DNA from: Clostridium tetanomorphum
GTDB lineage: Bacteria > Bacillota > Clostridia > Clostridiales > Clostridiaceae
Direction of reading: 5' to 3'
Assembly (NCBI RefSeq): GCF_017873215.1
Contig: NZ_JAGGKA010000006.1
Coordinates: forward strand, 62,001 to 126,000
Length of the DNA stretch: 64,000 nucleotides
A model generated the notes under the pieces. It had not been told where the DNA came from. It saw only the letters and a program-made list of their open reading frames with translations, and ran no database searches. Made by a program: the position numbers and the translations under genes. This document shows positions 1 through 9,450 of this stretch, in pieces; the first letter of the stretch is position 1, and every line of letters starts with the position of its first letter.

Positions 1-203
<203 letters not shown>

Positions 204-320
204 TCAACCTCCTTATGTAAAATTACAATACATATAGTTTATTATTGGGTTAATATTTATTTTTTATGTACCAAAAAATATGCTTTTTCCTATATAGATT
301 TTGTATAAAAAATCATAAAT

Positions 321-355
321 AAAAAAACTAGCTCATAATACTTAAGAGCTAGTTT
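321..355 (-). terminator. Rho-independent terminator downstream of sdaAA
   Basis: A 10-bp perfect stem (AAACTAGCTC/GAGCTAGTTT) with an 11-nt loop is followed on the minus strand by a T run. It starts 7 nt beyond the sdaAA stop and separates serine dehydratase from the PFOR gene. Confidence 0.85.
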
Positions 356-361
356 CGTTTT

Positions 362-1234
362 TTACTTAAATATTTCTTTTTTTAATTTTAAAGCTGTTGG
401 AGTAATAGCTATACCTCCTAATGCAGTCTCTCTTAATTCTGGAGATAATTGTTTTCCAACCTTATACATTGCCCAAACTACTTCATCAAAAGGTATCATA
501 CTTTTAACTCCGCTCATAACAATATCTGCAGTAGTAAGTGCATTTACTGTTCCAGCAATATTTCTCTTAGCACAGGGTACTTCTACAAGCCCAGCTACAG
601 GATCACATACAAGTCCTAATATATTTTTTATAACTATGGCTGCTGCATCCAAAGCTTGCTCAACAGTTCCTCCCATCATTTCTACTACTGCTGCTGATGC
701 CATGGCAGCTGCTGATCCACATTCCGCTTGGCACCCTCCTTCTGCTCCTGATAAGGTAGCATTTTTAGCTATTATAATTCCCACTCCCGAAGCAGTAAAT
801 AATGCATTAACTAATTCTTCTTCTGATTTATTTAGCTTTTCTCCTGCTGATATTATTACTGCTGGTAAAATTCCACAAGAACCAGCTGTTGGACAAGCAA
901 CTATTTTTCCCATAGCTGCATTAACCTCTGAAGATGATATAGCTCTTGCCATTGCTCTTACCATAAATTCTCCAGTTAAAGTTTTTCCACTATCTGCAAA
1001 TTCTTTAAGTTTTACAGCATCTCCTCCTATAAGTCCGCTTACAGATCTTACCTGATTTTCTTGAGCAAACTCTGATGAATTTTTCATTACATTTAAATTT
1101 TGAGCCATTTTATCCATAATCTTTTTTCTATCAATACCACTTTTAGATATCTCTTCTCTTATTGTATATTCACTTATAGTTAAACCTTCTTTTTTACATA
1201 TTTCTATCAATTCTTTGCCGCTACTAACAAACAT
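362..1234 (-). CDS. sdaAA: L-serine dehydratase, iron-sulfur type, alpha subunit
   Basis: Catalytic subunit of the oxygen-sensitive [4Fe-4S] L-serine dehydratase, which deaminates serine to pyruvate and ammonia. The 290-aa protein has the family blocks VACPTAGSCGILPA, EGGCQAECGSAAAM and LVCDPVAGLVEVPC, which carry the cysteines that bind the cluster. I start at the ATG at 1234 because AAGGAG lies 9 nt upstream. A longer reading from a TTG at 1255 would overlap sdaAB and place the RBS inside the gene. It is read directly after sdaAB, so the two subunits are made from one mRNA. Pyruvate from this enzyme could feed the adjacent PFOR, an inference from context. Confidence 0.95.
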   Translation of the reverse strand: MFVSSGKELIEICKKEGLTISEYTIREEISKSGIDRKKIMDKMAQNLNVMKNSSEFAQENQVRSVSGLIGGDAVKLKEFADSGKTLTGEFMVRAMARAISSSEVNAAMGKIVACPTAGSCGILPAVIISAGEKLNKSEEELVNALFTASGVGIIIAKNATLSGAEGGCQAECGSAAAMASAAVVEMMGGTVEQALDAAAIVIKNILGLVCDPVAGLVEVPCAKRNIAGTVNALTTADIVMSGVKSMIPFDEVVWAMYKVGKQLSPELRETALGGIAITPTALKLKKEIFK

Positions 1235-1235
1235 A

Positions 1236-1919
1236 TTAAATATCTCCTTCCACAATAGGATTTATAAATTTTACATTTTCAATTTCAGGAATTACTTTTA
1301 TTTTGTCAATTATTTCATGAGATATTAAACTATCAGTTTCTAAAGCCATAGTAGCCTGTTTCCCTCTACTATTTCTATAAACTCTCATATTTGCGATATT
1401 CATCTTTTCCTCGTATAATATGGAAGTTATTTTAGATATTACACCTGGCATATCTCTGTGCTGCGTAAGTAATGTTGGATATTCCCCTGTAAACTCTACT
1501 TCTTGTCCCTCTATATCAAATATAACTATATTTCCTCCTCCTATTGATGAACCAGATACTTCTGATGACTGACCATCATCTTTAGTTATTATAAATTTTA
1601 CCGTATTAGGATGTACATCTCCTAAATCTGTCTCAATAAATACTACCTCAATTCCTTCCTTCTCAGCTATTAAAAAAGAGTCTTTTAAATTTTCATCCCA
1701 AGGATCCATTCTAAGAATTCCTGCCACTAAAGCTTTATCTGTACCATGTCCTTTATAAGTTTTTGCAAAAGAACCATGAAGTAAAAATTGAACTTTTTTT
1801 ATTTTTCCTCCTGCAATTATACTAGCTACTTTAGCAAGTCTTGCAGCTCCAGCTGTGTGTGAACTAGAAGGTCCTATCATTATTGGTCCAACTATGTCAA
1901 ACACTCCAAAATCCTTCAT
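1236..1919 (-). CDS. sdaAB: L-serine dehydratase, iron-sulfur type, beta subunit
   Basis: The 227-aa regulatory subunit of the two-chain serine dehydratase. The N-terminal half carries GPIMIGPSSSHTAGAARLA, the signature of the beta domain. The C-terminal 75 residues (from TLLTQHRDMPGVISKI) form an ACT domain, a small-ligand sensor typical of amino-acid enzymes. It is the first gene of an sdaAB-sdaAA operon, with the second start 1 nt past its stop. A GGGAGG-type RBS precedes the ATG. A TATAAT-like -10 box lies at 1949-1954, but I see no convincing -35. Confidence 0.95.
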   Translation of the reverse strand: MKDFGVFDIVGPIMIGPSSSHTAGAARLAKVASIIAGGKIKKVQFLLHGSFAKTYKGHGTDKALVAGILRMDPWDENLKDSFLIAEKEGIEVVFIETDLGDVHPNTVKFIITKDDGQSSEVSGSSIGGGNIVIFDIEGQEVEFTGEYPTLLTQHRDMPGVISKITSILYEEKMNIANMRVYRNSRGKQATMALETDSLISHEIIDKIKVIPEIENVKFINPIVEGDI

Positions 1920-2155
1920 AAATTTTCCTCCCTTATATTCAATTAACCATTATATTATGCATATATTCTTTCACATTACACTTAATTTTTCATGATTATA
2001 TATCATTATTATATAATAAATTTAAACTTTGTCATCATAAATTTAAAAATTAAATTTGAATTGTTATAAAATTTCGAATTGAATACGCAAATGTGTGACA
2101 ATAAGGCACTTGTTAATACATAAATGTAAAAAAATATAAAAAAAGTTATTTTTAG

Positions 2156-2184
2156 TTGAAATTTAAAATCTAGTATGATATACT
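2156..2184 (+). promoter_or_regulatory. Vegetative-type promoter for the serine/dicarboxylate-type symporter
   Basis: TTGAAA (2156-2161), a 17-bp spacer and TATACT (2179-2184) match the sigma-A consensus at 5/6 in each box. Transcription would begin near 2191, giving a leader of about 110 nt that contains the palindrome at 2242. Confidence 0.6.
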
Positions 2185-2241
2185 TCATTTGAATATAAAT
2201 CTGTATGATATTATTCATATAAAATATCAGAAATTTTCAAC

Positions 2242-2259
2242 AGATTAATCGATTAATCT
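2242..2259. promoter_or_regulatory. Perfect 18-bp palindrome, candidate operator
   Basis: AGATTAATCGATTAATCT is its own reverse complement. It lies about 50 bp downstream of the predicted symporter transcription start and 45 bp before its ATG. The symmetry fits a dimeric repressor site. It has no loop or T run, so it is not a terminator. The regulator is unknown. Confidence 0.45.
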
Positions 2260-2303
2260 AAAACTAATTTTCAGTAATTAAAACAATTCTAGGGGGAATA
2301 TTT

Positions 2304-3503
2304 ATGGGTAGTAAAAAATTTCATTTAGGATTAATTCCTAAAATTTTAATTGGTATTTTAATTGGTGTACTAATCGGTAAATCATTGCCGGTTTGGTTTA
2401 CTAGAATTTTTATAACATTTAGTTCTATATTTGGTAACTTTTTAGGATTCATTGTTCCACTTCTTATCCTAGGTTTTGTAACTGCTGGTATAGCTGAACT
2501 GGGTACTGGAGCTGGTAAACTTCTAGGAATAACAGTAGGAATAGCATATTTATTTACCCTAATCTCAGGTTTTTTTGCATATGGTGTTGGAAAAACATTA
2601 TTACCTTTGATAATAACTAATGATACTACTAAGCATATATCTTCTGCCGCAAAAGATTTAGAACCTTTCTTTAAAGTTGATATGCCTCCTGTTATGAACG
2701 TTATGACAGCTCTTATTTTAGCATTCTTATTAGGTTTAGGAATTGCAGCTATTAACAGTAAGCCTCTTAGAAAAATAGCTGAAGATTTTCAAGCAATTAT
2801 AACAAAAGCAATCGAAAACATTATTATACCATTACTTCCAGTACACATAGTTGGAATATTTGCTAATATGACATATACAGGACAAGTTGCAACAGTATTT
2901 TCTGTTTTCTGGAAAGTATTTATTATAATAATTTGTTCTCATATTATTATACTGTTATTTCAATTTACAATTTCATGTTCTATCAGTAAAAAAAATGTAT
3001 TTAAATCTCTAAAATTACAAATACCTGGATATCTAACTGCTTTAGGAACTCAATCCTCAGCTGCAACCATTCCTGTTAATTTAAAATGTGCAGAAAATAT
3101 TGGTACTTCTAAGGGTATAAGAGAATTTGTAATTCCACTTTGCGCTACCACTCATATGTCTGGTAGTACAATTACTTTAACAACTTGTGCTATGTCAGTT
3201 ATGATGCTTAATAGTATGCCTGTGACTTTAGGTAATTTTGCTGGCTTTATTGCAATGTTAGGAATTTCAATAGTAGCTGCTCCTGGTGTTCCTGGTGGCG
3301 CGGTTATGGCATCACTTGGCGCATTGGAATCAATTTTAGGATTTAGTAAACCAATGCTTACTTTAATGATTGCTTTATATATAGCTCAAGATAGCTTTGG
3401 AACAGCTTGTAATGTTTCAGGTGATCAAGCTGTTGGTATGATAGTAGATAAAATTCAAAAAAATTCTTCCACTATTGAAGAAAGTTCCTCTGTAAAAGCA
3501 TAA
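2304..3503 (+). CDS. Dicarboxylate/amino acid:cation symporter (DAACS family), probably serine/threonine
   Basis: A 399-aa membrane protein with about eight hydrophobic segments. Family signs are the serine-rich re-entrant loop region (TQSSAATIPVNLKCAENIG) and the later CATTHMSGSTITLT and QDSFGTACNVSGDQA blocks, which hold substrate and sodium in GltPh/SstT-like carriers. The start ATG follows a GGGGGAA RBS. Divergent placement beside serine dehydratase suggests that it imports serine (compare SstT), but the sequence cannot rule out glutamate, threonine or dicarboxylates. A strong terminator follows. Confidence 0.85.
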   Translation: MGSKKFHLGLIPKILIGILIGVLIGKSLPVWFTRIFITFSSIFGNFLGFIVPLLILGFVTAGIAELGTGAGKLLGITVGIAYLFTLISGFFAYGVGKTLLPLIITNDTTKHISSAAKDLEPFFKVDMPPVMNVMTALILAFLLGLGIAAINSKPLRKIAEDFQAIITKAIENIIIPLLPVHIVGIFANMTYTGQVATVFSVFWKVFIIIICSHIIILLFQFTISCSISKKNVFKSLKLQIPGYLTALGTQSSAATIPVNLKCAENIGTSKGIREFVIPLCATTHMSGSTITLTTCAMSVMMLNSMPVTLGNFAGFIAMLGISIVAAPGVPGGAVMASLGALESILGFSKPMLTLMIALYIAQDSFGTACNVSGDQAVGMIVDKIQKNSSTIEESSSVKA

Positions 3504-3534
3504 TTATTTTCAGTTTGTTTAAATAATTTAATAA

Positions 3535-3579
3535 AAACATGCCCTAAATTCATAGCAACTAAATTTGGGCATGTTTTTT
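3535..3579 (+). terminator. Rho-independent terminator of the symporter gene
   Basis: The long stem AACATGCCC-AAATT pairs with AATTTGGGCATGTT around a short loop and is followed by TTTTTT. Confidence 0.85.
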
Positions 3580-3580
3580 A

Positions 3581-3745
3581 CTAAATTTTATATCCATTCT
3601 TTTTAGTTTGTAATACGCTATCATTCAACTCCCTTTCTTCAATAGTTTGAGGTATTTGATTTATATTAAATTGTCCTTGATTTTTTTCTCCTTTTTGATT
3701 ATAGTTTTTTCTATTTTGGCTTTTCACTTCATTTCTATTTTTCAC
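3581..3745 (-). CDS. Small hypothetical protein, 54 aa, Asn/Gln-rich
   Basis: An open frame from GTG at 3745 with an AAAGGAAG RBS upstream. The product starts MKNRNEVKSQNRKNYNQ, contains the polar stretch QGQFNINQIPQT and ends KKNGYKI. It is hydrophilic, lacks cysteine and has no membrane segment. It lies alone between two transcription units and its stop abuts the symporter terminator. The composition recalls small spore-associated proteins, but I see no SASP motif and assign no function. Confidence 0.5.
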   Translation of the reverse strand: MKNRNEVKSQNRKNYNQKGEKNQGQFNINQIPQTIEERELNDSVLQTKKNGYKI

Positions 3746-3855
3746 ATTTCATCTTCCTTTCTAAAGATATTTTTATCAGCTTCAATATATATTTATATTA
3801 CCCACAATATATTTAATCTATCCTAAGTATAAATAACTCCTTTATATAAAAATAG

Positions 3856-3888
3856 AAAAAATAGACTAAAAAACTTAGTCTATTTTAT
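3856..3888 (-). terminator. Terminator overlapping the stop codon of the radical SAM gene
   Basis: On the minus strand AAATAGACTAA pairs with TTTAGTCTATTT around a short loop, followed by a T-rich tail. The UAG stop is part of the stem, so translation termination and the hairpin overlap. Confidence 0.75.
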
Positions 3889-4578
3889 AAAGCTATTAAA
3901 ATACTTATTTATTGAATTTAATATTCTTTCTTGTACATTAAATCTATTTTTTAATCTTTTTTCTGTAGGTGTTTCTACTAGTATTTCATCAGGTTCCATC
4001 TCCTTAATTAACTTCTTAAACTTCTCTATAGAATCATAGTCATTAGAATAATTTTTCAATATAATTATATCTAATATAAATCTGCCTTTATATTGCTGTC
4101 TAAATATTTTTAAATTTTTTATGTATTCATTTAATGTAAATTCCTCTAAAGGTCTTTGTAATTTTTTAAAATATTTATTCTCCATTACTGCAATCTCTGC
4201 TATAACTTCATCACAATAATTATAAATATTTATATACTCACTCATATTAAAAATATATCCATTGGTTATTATTCTTACTTTAATTTTTTTCTCTTTGATA
4301 TAAGTTATTATTTCTTTTATCTTGTTATTTAAAATAGCTTCCCCACTTGGATTTATGAATACCATATCCACTGAATTATTATTTAAAAAGTTTTTTAATC
4401 TTTCTAAAAATTCCTGTGTCCCTTTAAAATCAATTGCCTTATCAGTTTTTATATCCGTTTTGCCTATAGGACAGAATACACAATCAAAAGTGCAACAATT
4501 CTTTCCTATTGGATTTATATCAACAATTCGCATATTATTATCATCATAATATATATCTCCTATGGAAAACGGCTGCAT
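3880..4578 (-). CDS. Radical SAM domain protein
   Basis: A 232-aa protein with the radical SAM cluster motif CxxxCxxC seen as CTFDCVFC near residue 29. The three cysteines bind the [4Fe-4S] cluster that cleaves S-adenosylmethionine. A further cysteine sits next to the motif. The segment INPSGEAILN matches the glycine-rich 'GGE'-type SAM-binding strand, and RIITNGYIF the following strand. It has no C-terminal SPASM or twitch extension, so the substrate cannot be predicted. It is a single-gene unit with its own terminator. Confidence 0.85.
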   Translation of the reverse strand: MQPFSIGDIYYDDNNMRIVDINPIGKNCCTFDCVFCPIGKTDIKTDKAIDFKGTQEFLERLKNFLNNNSVDMVFINPSGEAILNNKIKEIITYIKEKKIKVRIITNGYIFNMSEYINIYNYCDEVIAEIAVMENKYFKKLQRPLEEFTLNEYIKNLKIFRQQYKGRFILDIIILKNYSNDYDSIEKFKKLIKEMEPDEILVETPTEKRLKNRFNVQERILNSINKYFNSFIK

Positions 4579-4692
4579 ATAATCCCTCCTTAAATTAAAT
4601 CCTAACTATATAAATATAATAACATCAAATATAAAATTTACAACATTATTTGACAACAAATCTTGTAAATTTTCTCAGATTGTAATCCATTC

Positions 4693-4721
4693 TTAACAAT
4701 ATTCTATTGTCGCCATATAAA
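4693..4721 (+). promoter_or_regulatory. Putative sigma-A promoter of the permease gene
   Basis: TTAACA (4693-4698), 17-bp spacer, TATAAA (4716-4721). Each box differs from consensus at one base. The start of transcription would be near 4728, 80 nt before the chosen ATG. Confidence 0.5.
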
Positions 4722-4807
4722 TAGAAATATTTATATATAGACTACTGTAACACTTTAATCTTATGAATCATATTTTTTACTATCAATACTTTTTTGGGAG
4801 TGCATTT

Positions 4808-6202
4808 ATGATAATCCATTTAAGTTTATTACACTATATTTATCTTCTTATAATATTTATAATTCTTGTACTTATGATATTGAAAAAAGATATAACTTTA
4901 GTATGTATATTAGGTATATTTATTTTAGGATTATTTGCAACATCTTCACTTTCTAGTGCTATAATTGGAGTTTTTAATAGTTTCATTCTTGCTATAAATG
5001 AGCTATTAGGAACTATACTTATTATTTCTGTTATAACTGCCATGGGAATTATTTTAAACAAGACAGGTATTAACACAGCTATGGCTAGTCCTTTTACTAG
5101 ATTCATGAAAACTCCTGCTCTTGCTTACTGGATAATAGGTATATTTATGATGATAATATCTTTTTTCTTCTGGCCCTCTCCTGCTATAGCTTTAATTGGT
5201 GCTATATTGGTTCCTGCTGCAGTTAAAATAGGGTTGCCTGCCTTAGGTGCTGCCGTAGCTATGAACTTATTCGGTCATGGTATAGCTTTATCTGGTGATT
5301 TTGTAATCCAAGGTGCCCCAAAACTTACAGCAGATGGAGCTGGTATACCAGTAAGTGAAGTTATTTTAGCCTCTATTCCTTTAGTAATAGTAATGGGACT
5401 AGTAACCTCTATAACAGCTTTCCTAATGATAAAAAAAGATATGAAATCTGGTAAACTTACTCTAGATAACAATGAAATTAATTTAGAAGAAGATAATCAA
5501 GAATTTAAACACCTTATTTCAGAAAAAGGTAAAAAATTTTTTGCTTTTTTAATAACAATTATATTTATTTTTGATATATATATAATGTATAAACTCAAAT
5601 TACAAGGAGGAAATGCTACAGCTTTAATTGGAGGTACTGCTCTCCTTATACTTGTAGTATTAACCCTATATATAAAGAAAAAAAATGCATCTTCTTTAAT
5701 AATTTCATATATAGTTGAAGGTTTTGTTTTTGGATTTAAGGTGTTTGGTCCTGTAATTCCTATAGCTGCTTTTTTTTACTTGGGAGATACAGGTTTCATA
5801 AAAATATTTGGTGACGTATTGCCTAAAGATTCTACTGGACTTGTTAATGATTTAGGAATAGCTCTTGCAAATATAGCCCCAATTAATGCTCCAGTAGGAG
5901 CTACTACCATTACAGCAGTGGGTATAATAACAGGATTGGATGGATCTGGATTTTCTGGAATATCCTTAGCTGGCTCTGTAGCTAAAATATTTGGAATTTC
6001 ATTAAAAAAAGGTACCGCCACTTTGACAGCTTTAGGTCAAATATCTGCTATTTGGGTTGGTGGTGGAACAATTGTACCTTGGTCCTTAATTCCAGTAGCA
6101 GCCATATGTAAAGTCCATCCATTCGAATTAGCAAAAAGAAATTTAAAACCTGTTGCTCTAGGATTGATAATAACCACTATAGTTGCTATATTTTTAATGT
6201 AG
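4808..6202 (+). CDS. Multi-pass permease of the ion-transporter type, substrate unknown
   Basis: A 464-aa integral membrane protein with about 11-12 hydrophobic segments and a polar loop in the middle (near MKSGKLTLDNNEINLEEDN). Small-residue-rich blocks such as GAILVPAAVKIGLPALGAA and NLFGHGIALSGDF, plus a second glycine-rich half (GIITGLDGSGFSGISLAGS), resemble the two-fold repeats of the ion transporter (GntP/CitMHS/NhaD-like) superfamily. I start at 4808, where GGGAG lies 7-8 nt upstream. A longer in-frame ATG at 4763 has no RBS. A strong terminator isolates the gene. Confidence 0.75.
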   Translation: MIIHLSLLHYIYLLIIFIILVLMILKKDITLVCILGIFILGLFATSSLSSAIIGVFNSFILAINELLGTILIISVITAMGIILNKTGINTAMASPFTRFMKTPALAYWIIGIFMMIISFFFWPSPAIALIGAILVPAAVKIGLPALGAAVAMNLFGHGIALSGDFVIQGAPKLTADGAGIPVSEVILASIPLVIVMGLVTSITAFLMIKKDMKSGKLTLDNNEINLEEDNQEFKHLISEKGKKFFAFLITIIFIFDIYIMYKLKLQGGNATALIGGTALLILVVLTLYIKKKNASSLIISYIVEGFVFGFKVFGPVIPIAAFFYLGDTGFIKIFGDVLPKDSTGLVNDLGIALANIAPINAPVGATTITAVGIITGLDGSGFSGISLAGSVAKIFGISLKKGTATLTALGQISAIWVGGGTIVPWSLIPVAAICKVHPFELAKRNLKPVALGLIITTIVAIFLM

Positions 6203-6248
6203 CTATCAAGTGATTCTTATTTTGAGATGGAGTTTGCTTAATAATCAT

Positions 6249-6292
6249 CATATAAAAAGGACTAAGTATAAAATATTTAGTCCTTTTTATAT
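6249..6292. terminator. Bidirectional terminator between the permease and S1 genes
   Basis: A long near-perfect stem (ATATAAAAAGGACTAA paired with TTTAGTCCTTTTTATAT) lies between convergent genes, with A and T tracts on either side, so it can serve both strands. Confidence 0.8.
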
Positions 6293-6355
6293 GAATTTTT
6301 TACTATACTAATATTATATAAAATGTTATGTATAATATTTGCAAAGTATTAGATA

Positions 6356-7528
6356 TTATTCTAATTTCATATTTCTTAATTTATCCTTAAATAAATCTCC
6401 TAATGTAAGTGCTTCACTTTTATCATTATATTTTGAAATTTCTTCCTCCAAAATATTATTTGCATTCTTAATACTTAAAGACAATTTTCTGTTTTCTTCA
6501 TTAATTTCAATTATTTTCACCTTTACTCTATCATTTAATTTTATTACATCAGAAGGCTTTAATATTCTTTCTTCACTAATTTCAGATATGTGTACAAGTC
6601 CTTCTATTCCATCTTCTAATTGAACAATAACTCCAAAATCTAAATTTTTAACAACTTTTCCTTCTACTATATCTCCTATCTTATATTTTGCGGATATATC
6701 TTTCCATGGATCTTGTTCTACATCTTTAAGTCCCAAAGATATTTTATTCTTTTCATTATCAAAATCTAATACATAAACTTGTACTTTATCTCCAATAGAT
6801 ACTACTTCTGAAGGATTATTAACTCTTTTCCAAGATAAATCATTTAAGTGTATTAGTCCCTCAACTCCACCTAAATCTACAAAAGCTCCAAATTTAGCAA
6901 GTCTAGTTACAACTCCTGATCTCTTTTCTCCCTTTTGAAGAGATTTCCAAAATTGCTCTTTACTTTTTTCTATTTGTTCTTTTTCTAATTCTTTCGCTGA
7001 TAATATAACTCTCCTTTTATTTTTATCAAATTCTATTATCTTTACCTTCAAATTTTTATTTAAAAATGAGCTTAAATCCTTAACATAAGAATAAGATAGA
7101 TGAGACGCTGGTATAAAAGCTCTTATTTCATTTATATAAGTTACAGCACCACCTTTAACAATTTCTTTTACTATAACATCATATACAGTTCCTAACTTAA
7201 AATCTTTTTCAAGCTTATCCCAAGTTTTTATTTCGTCTGCTTTCTTCTTAGAAAGTAGAACATTCCCTTCTCCATCGTTTACTTTAATTATATAAACATA
7301 TATTTCATCTCCAGATTTTATAGTATCTTTTAAATTACAATCATTATTATTTATCTCTTCTTTATTTATAATCCCATCTGCCATATATCCTATATTTACC
7401 ATAATCTCTTCTTCTGAAACAGATATAACATTTCCTTTTACTATTTCTCCTTCATGAATTCTTTTCATAGATTTCTCTATTTCCCCCATCATATCCATCA
7501 TTGAAACTTCTTTATTATTATTTTCCAT
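6356..7528 (-). CDS. S1 RNA-binding domain protein (ribosomal protein S1 homologue)
   Basis: A 390-aa protein with four S1 OB-fold repeats starting near residues 30, 115, 200 and 285. Typical strands are seen: GNVISVSEEEIMVNIGYMADG, GVVTRLAKFGAFVDLGGVEGLIH and GKVVKNLDFGVIVQLEDGIEGLVH, each followed by the usual ISW/LSW-like turn and KxISLxxK. Gram-positive S1 homologues of this size bind mRNA and assist translation or RNA turnover. In many clostridia the S1 repeats are fused to IspH; here they stand alone. An RBS (GGGAGAG) precedes the ATG. Confidence 0.85.
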   Translation of the reverse strand: MENNNKEVSMMDMMGEIEKSMKRIHEGEIVKGNVISVSEEEIMVNIGYMADGIINKEEINNNDCNLKDTIKSGDEIYVYIIKVNDGEGNVLLSKKKADEIKTWDKLEKDFKLGTVYDVIVKEIVKGGAVTYINEIRAFIPASHLSYSYVKDLSSFLNKNLKVKIIEFDKNKRRVILSAKELEKEQIEKSKEQFWKSLQKGEKRSGVVTRLAKFGAFVDLGGVEGLIHLNDLSWKRVNNPSEVVSIGDKVQVYVLDFDNEKNKISLGLKDVEQDPWKDISAKYKIGDIVEGKVVKNLDFGVIVQLEDGIEGLVHISEISEERILKPSDVIKLNDRVKVKIIEINEENRKLSLSIKNANNILEEEISKYNDKSEALTLGDLFKDKLRNMKLE

Positions 7529-7682
7529 TTTTCTCTCTCCCTATCTTATAAAATGATTTTAAAATTTTATTTACTATTCTGTATTTTCTCCATATAACAA
7601 ATTAAATATATTATATTAAATTATTTTTCTATAAAACAATTAGTATTATAAAATATAATATATTATTTAATCTTTAATCACA

Positions 7683-9380
7683 CTATACAGTATTTATTAT
7701 ATTGTCAATTTCTCCTCTATTTTCTTCAACTATTTCTATAAATGCTTCAACTATTTTAGGATCAAATTGGCTCCCACTACACCGCTTCAATTCGAAAATT
7801 GCATCTTTATAATTCTTCTTCTTATTATAAGGTCTGTTAGATGTCATTGCATCAAAACTGTCTGCAACAGTTAATATCCTTACAAGATAAGGTATTTCCT
7901 CTCCTTGTAATCCTTCTGGATATCCTTTTCCATCATACCTTTCATGGTGATATTTTATTAATGGTATAACCTTTTCTAAAGAATTTACAGATTGAAGTAT
8001 CTTAACTCCATTTTTAGGATGGCATTTTATTATATTCCATTCCTCATCGCTTAAAGGTACCTTCTTATTTAAAATATCTGCAGATATATTTATTTTTCCA
8101 ATATCATGCATATATGCACCATACTCAAGTACTTTTTTATCTTCCTCACATAAATTTAGCTTACTTCCTAAAAGTTTAGAATATACTACTACTCTTTCTA
8201 CATGTGCATATGTATATCTATCTTTAGCATTTATAATACCAATTAATGTTTTAATTGAACTTATTAAATTTACATGTTCTTTTTCAATGTCATTTTTCAA
8301 TTCATCTAAAACAGAATAATAACATTCTACTCTATTTTTATTAAAAAATTTTGCTCTATACAAAGCATCATCTGCACTATTTACTAATTCATTTTCATTT
8401 TTAGACTTGTTTGGAAATATAGATACTCCTATTGATACAGTTACTTTACCATTTGGTTGATTTTCTTCTCCTTCAAATTTATATTCTTCTATCTTCTTCC
8501 TTATACTTTCTGCTAAATTTAATGTATACTTTTCATCCTTATAAGGTATTATGATGGCAAACTCTTCCCCTCCGTATCTACAAGCAATTTGTCCATCTTT
8601 TACACTATTTTTTAATATAAATCCAATAGTCCTTAAAACCATATCTCCTTTTTGATGTCCATATAAATCATTATAATTCTTAAAATAATCAATATCTATT
8701 AAAATAAGTGCTACATTTTTCCCTAATCTTCTACATCTTTCTATACTAGTTTTTAAATATTCATGAAAATATCTATGATTATATAATTCTGTCAATCCAT
8801 CAATATTAGCCAAATAGGATAAATATTTTATATGTTTATTCTCAATTTTGCTATAATACCCTAAAGTACAAGCTGTTAGTAAAAATACTCCAACCAAGAT
8901 TAAATCATTTTCAAAATATTGATTTATTTCTATTTCAGTTCCACTAATTAAATCCATTGTAAGTAACATTAATGAACAAACCATAGCTAAAGTAACTCCA
9001 TATTTTATACCAAATTGTATACTTGAAGTAATAATAATAAATAAAAAAATGAACTTATAATTACTTTCATTAGCACCAGACATTAAAACTAAGATAAAAA
9101 AACATAAAACAAACAAAAAATTTTCAACATATTGAATCCATTTAATCCATTTCCATTGAAATTTATTAATTATAAAAAATGACCATACTCCATATAAAAA
9201 AGTCAACATTAATGCTATGGATACGCATATAATCATATTAAAATATCCACCGCTAGTAGTTATATCAAAGTTTGAACATCTACTTATAAATATAATTGAA
9301 CTAAAAAGCAACGAAATTAATTTTACAATAGATAGAGTTTCTAAAATTACTTTTTGCCTGTTCATTTTATTCTGATTCAT
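7683..9380 (-). CDS. Membrane diguanylate cyclase with C-terminal HD-GYP phosphodiesterase domain
   Basis: A 565-aa c-di-GMP protein. Residues 1-175 hold about six membrane segments, a probable sensor region. A GGDEF domain follows (DGLTELYNHRYF, then the active loop GGEEF near residue 268). The inhibitory RxxD site expected just before the loop is absent. The C-terminal domain carries HVERV, MHDIGKI and HHERYDGKGYPEGL, the metal-binding and GYP motifs of HD-GYP phosphodiesterases. Making and degrading the messenger in one chain suggests a switchable enzyme. It lies directly downstream of the AgrD-like gene but behind a hairpin. Confidence 0.92.
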   Translation of the reverse strand: MNQNKMNRQKVILETLSIVKLISLLFSSIIFISRCSNFDITTSGGYFNMIICVSIALMLTFLYGVWSFFIINKFQWKWIKWIQYVENFLFVLCFFILVLMSGANESNYKFIFLFIIITSSIQFGIKYGVTLAMVCSLMLLTMDLISGTEIEINQYFENDLILVGVFLLTACTLGYYSKIENKHIKYLSYLANIDGLTELYNHRYFHEYLKTSIERCRRLGKNVALILIDIDYFKNYNDLYGHQKGDMVLRTIGFILKNSVKDGQIACRYGGEEFAIIIPYKDEKYTLNLAESIRKKIEEYKFEGEENQPNGKVTVSIGVSIFPNKSKNENELVNSADDALYRAKFFNKNRVECYYSVLDELKNDIEKEHVNLISSIKTLIGIINAKDRYTYAHVERVVVYSKLLGSKLNLCEEDKKVLEYGAYMHDIGKINISADILNKKVPLSDEEWNIIKCHPKNGVKILQSVNSLEKVIPLIKYHHERYDGKGYPEGLQGEEIPYLVRILTVADSFDAMTSNRPYNKKKNYKDAIFELKRCSGSQFDPKIVEAFIEIVEENRGEIDNIINTV

Positions 9381-9423
9381 TTCTCCACTTCCATACTTTT
9401 AAATAAAAAATCACTTTAAATAT

Positions 9424-9447
9424 AAAGGACGGAAATACCCGCCCTTT
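9424..9447 (-). terminator. Hairpin downstream of the agrD-like gene
   Basis: AAAGGGCGG/CCGTCCTTT with a 6-nt loop and one wobble begins 4 nt after the agrD-like stop. The following tail is only moderately T-rich, so it may be a leaky terminator or an mRNA stabiliser. Confidence 0.55.
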
Positions 9448-9450
9448 ATA

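Larger units (their letters stand above)
1920..2303. promoter_or_regulatory. 384-bp divergent control region between sdaAB and the symporter
   Basis: No credible gene. A 69-codon open frame on the minus strand (2009-2218) is low-complexity and has no ribosome binding site. The region holds the symporter promoter and a perfect palindrome (listed separately) and a possible sdaAB -10 box. The divergent layout suggests shared control of serine uptake and breakdown; no regulator gene is adjacent. Confidence 0.6.

Noticed and set aside
636-1055. 139-codon plus-strand frame within sdaAA
   Set aside because: Antisense to a highly conserved enzyme; composition reflects the codons of the real gene.
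2009-2218. 69-codon open frame on the minus strand
   Set aside because: Low-complexity, Phe/Ile/Tyr-rich translation, no RBS, and it covers the symporter promoter.
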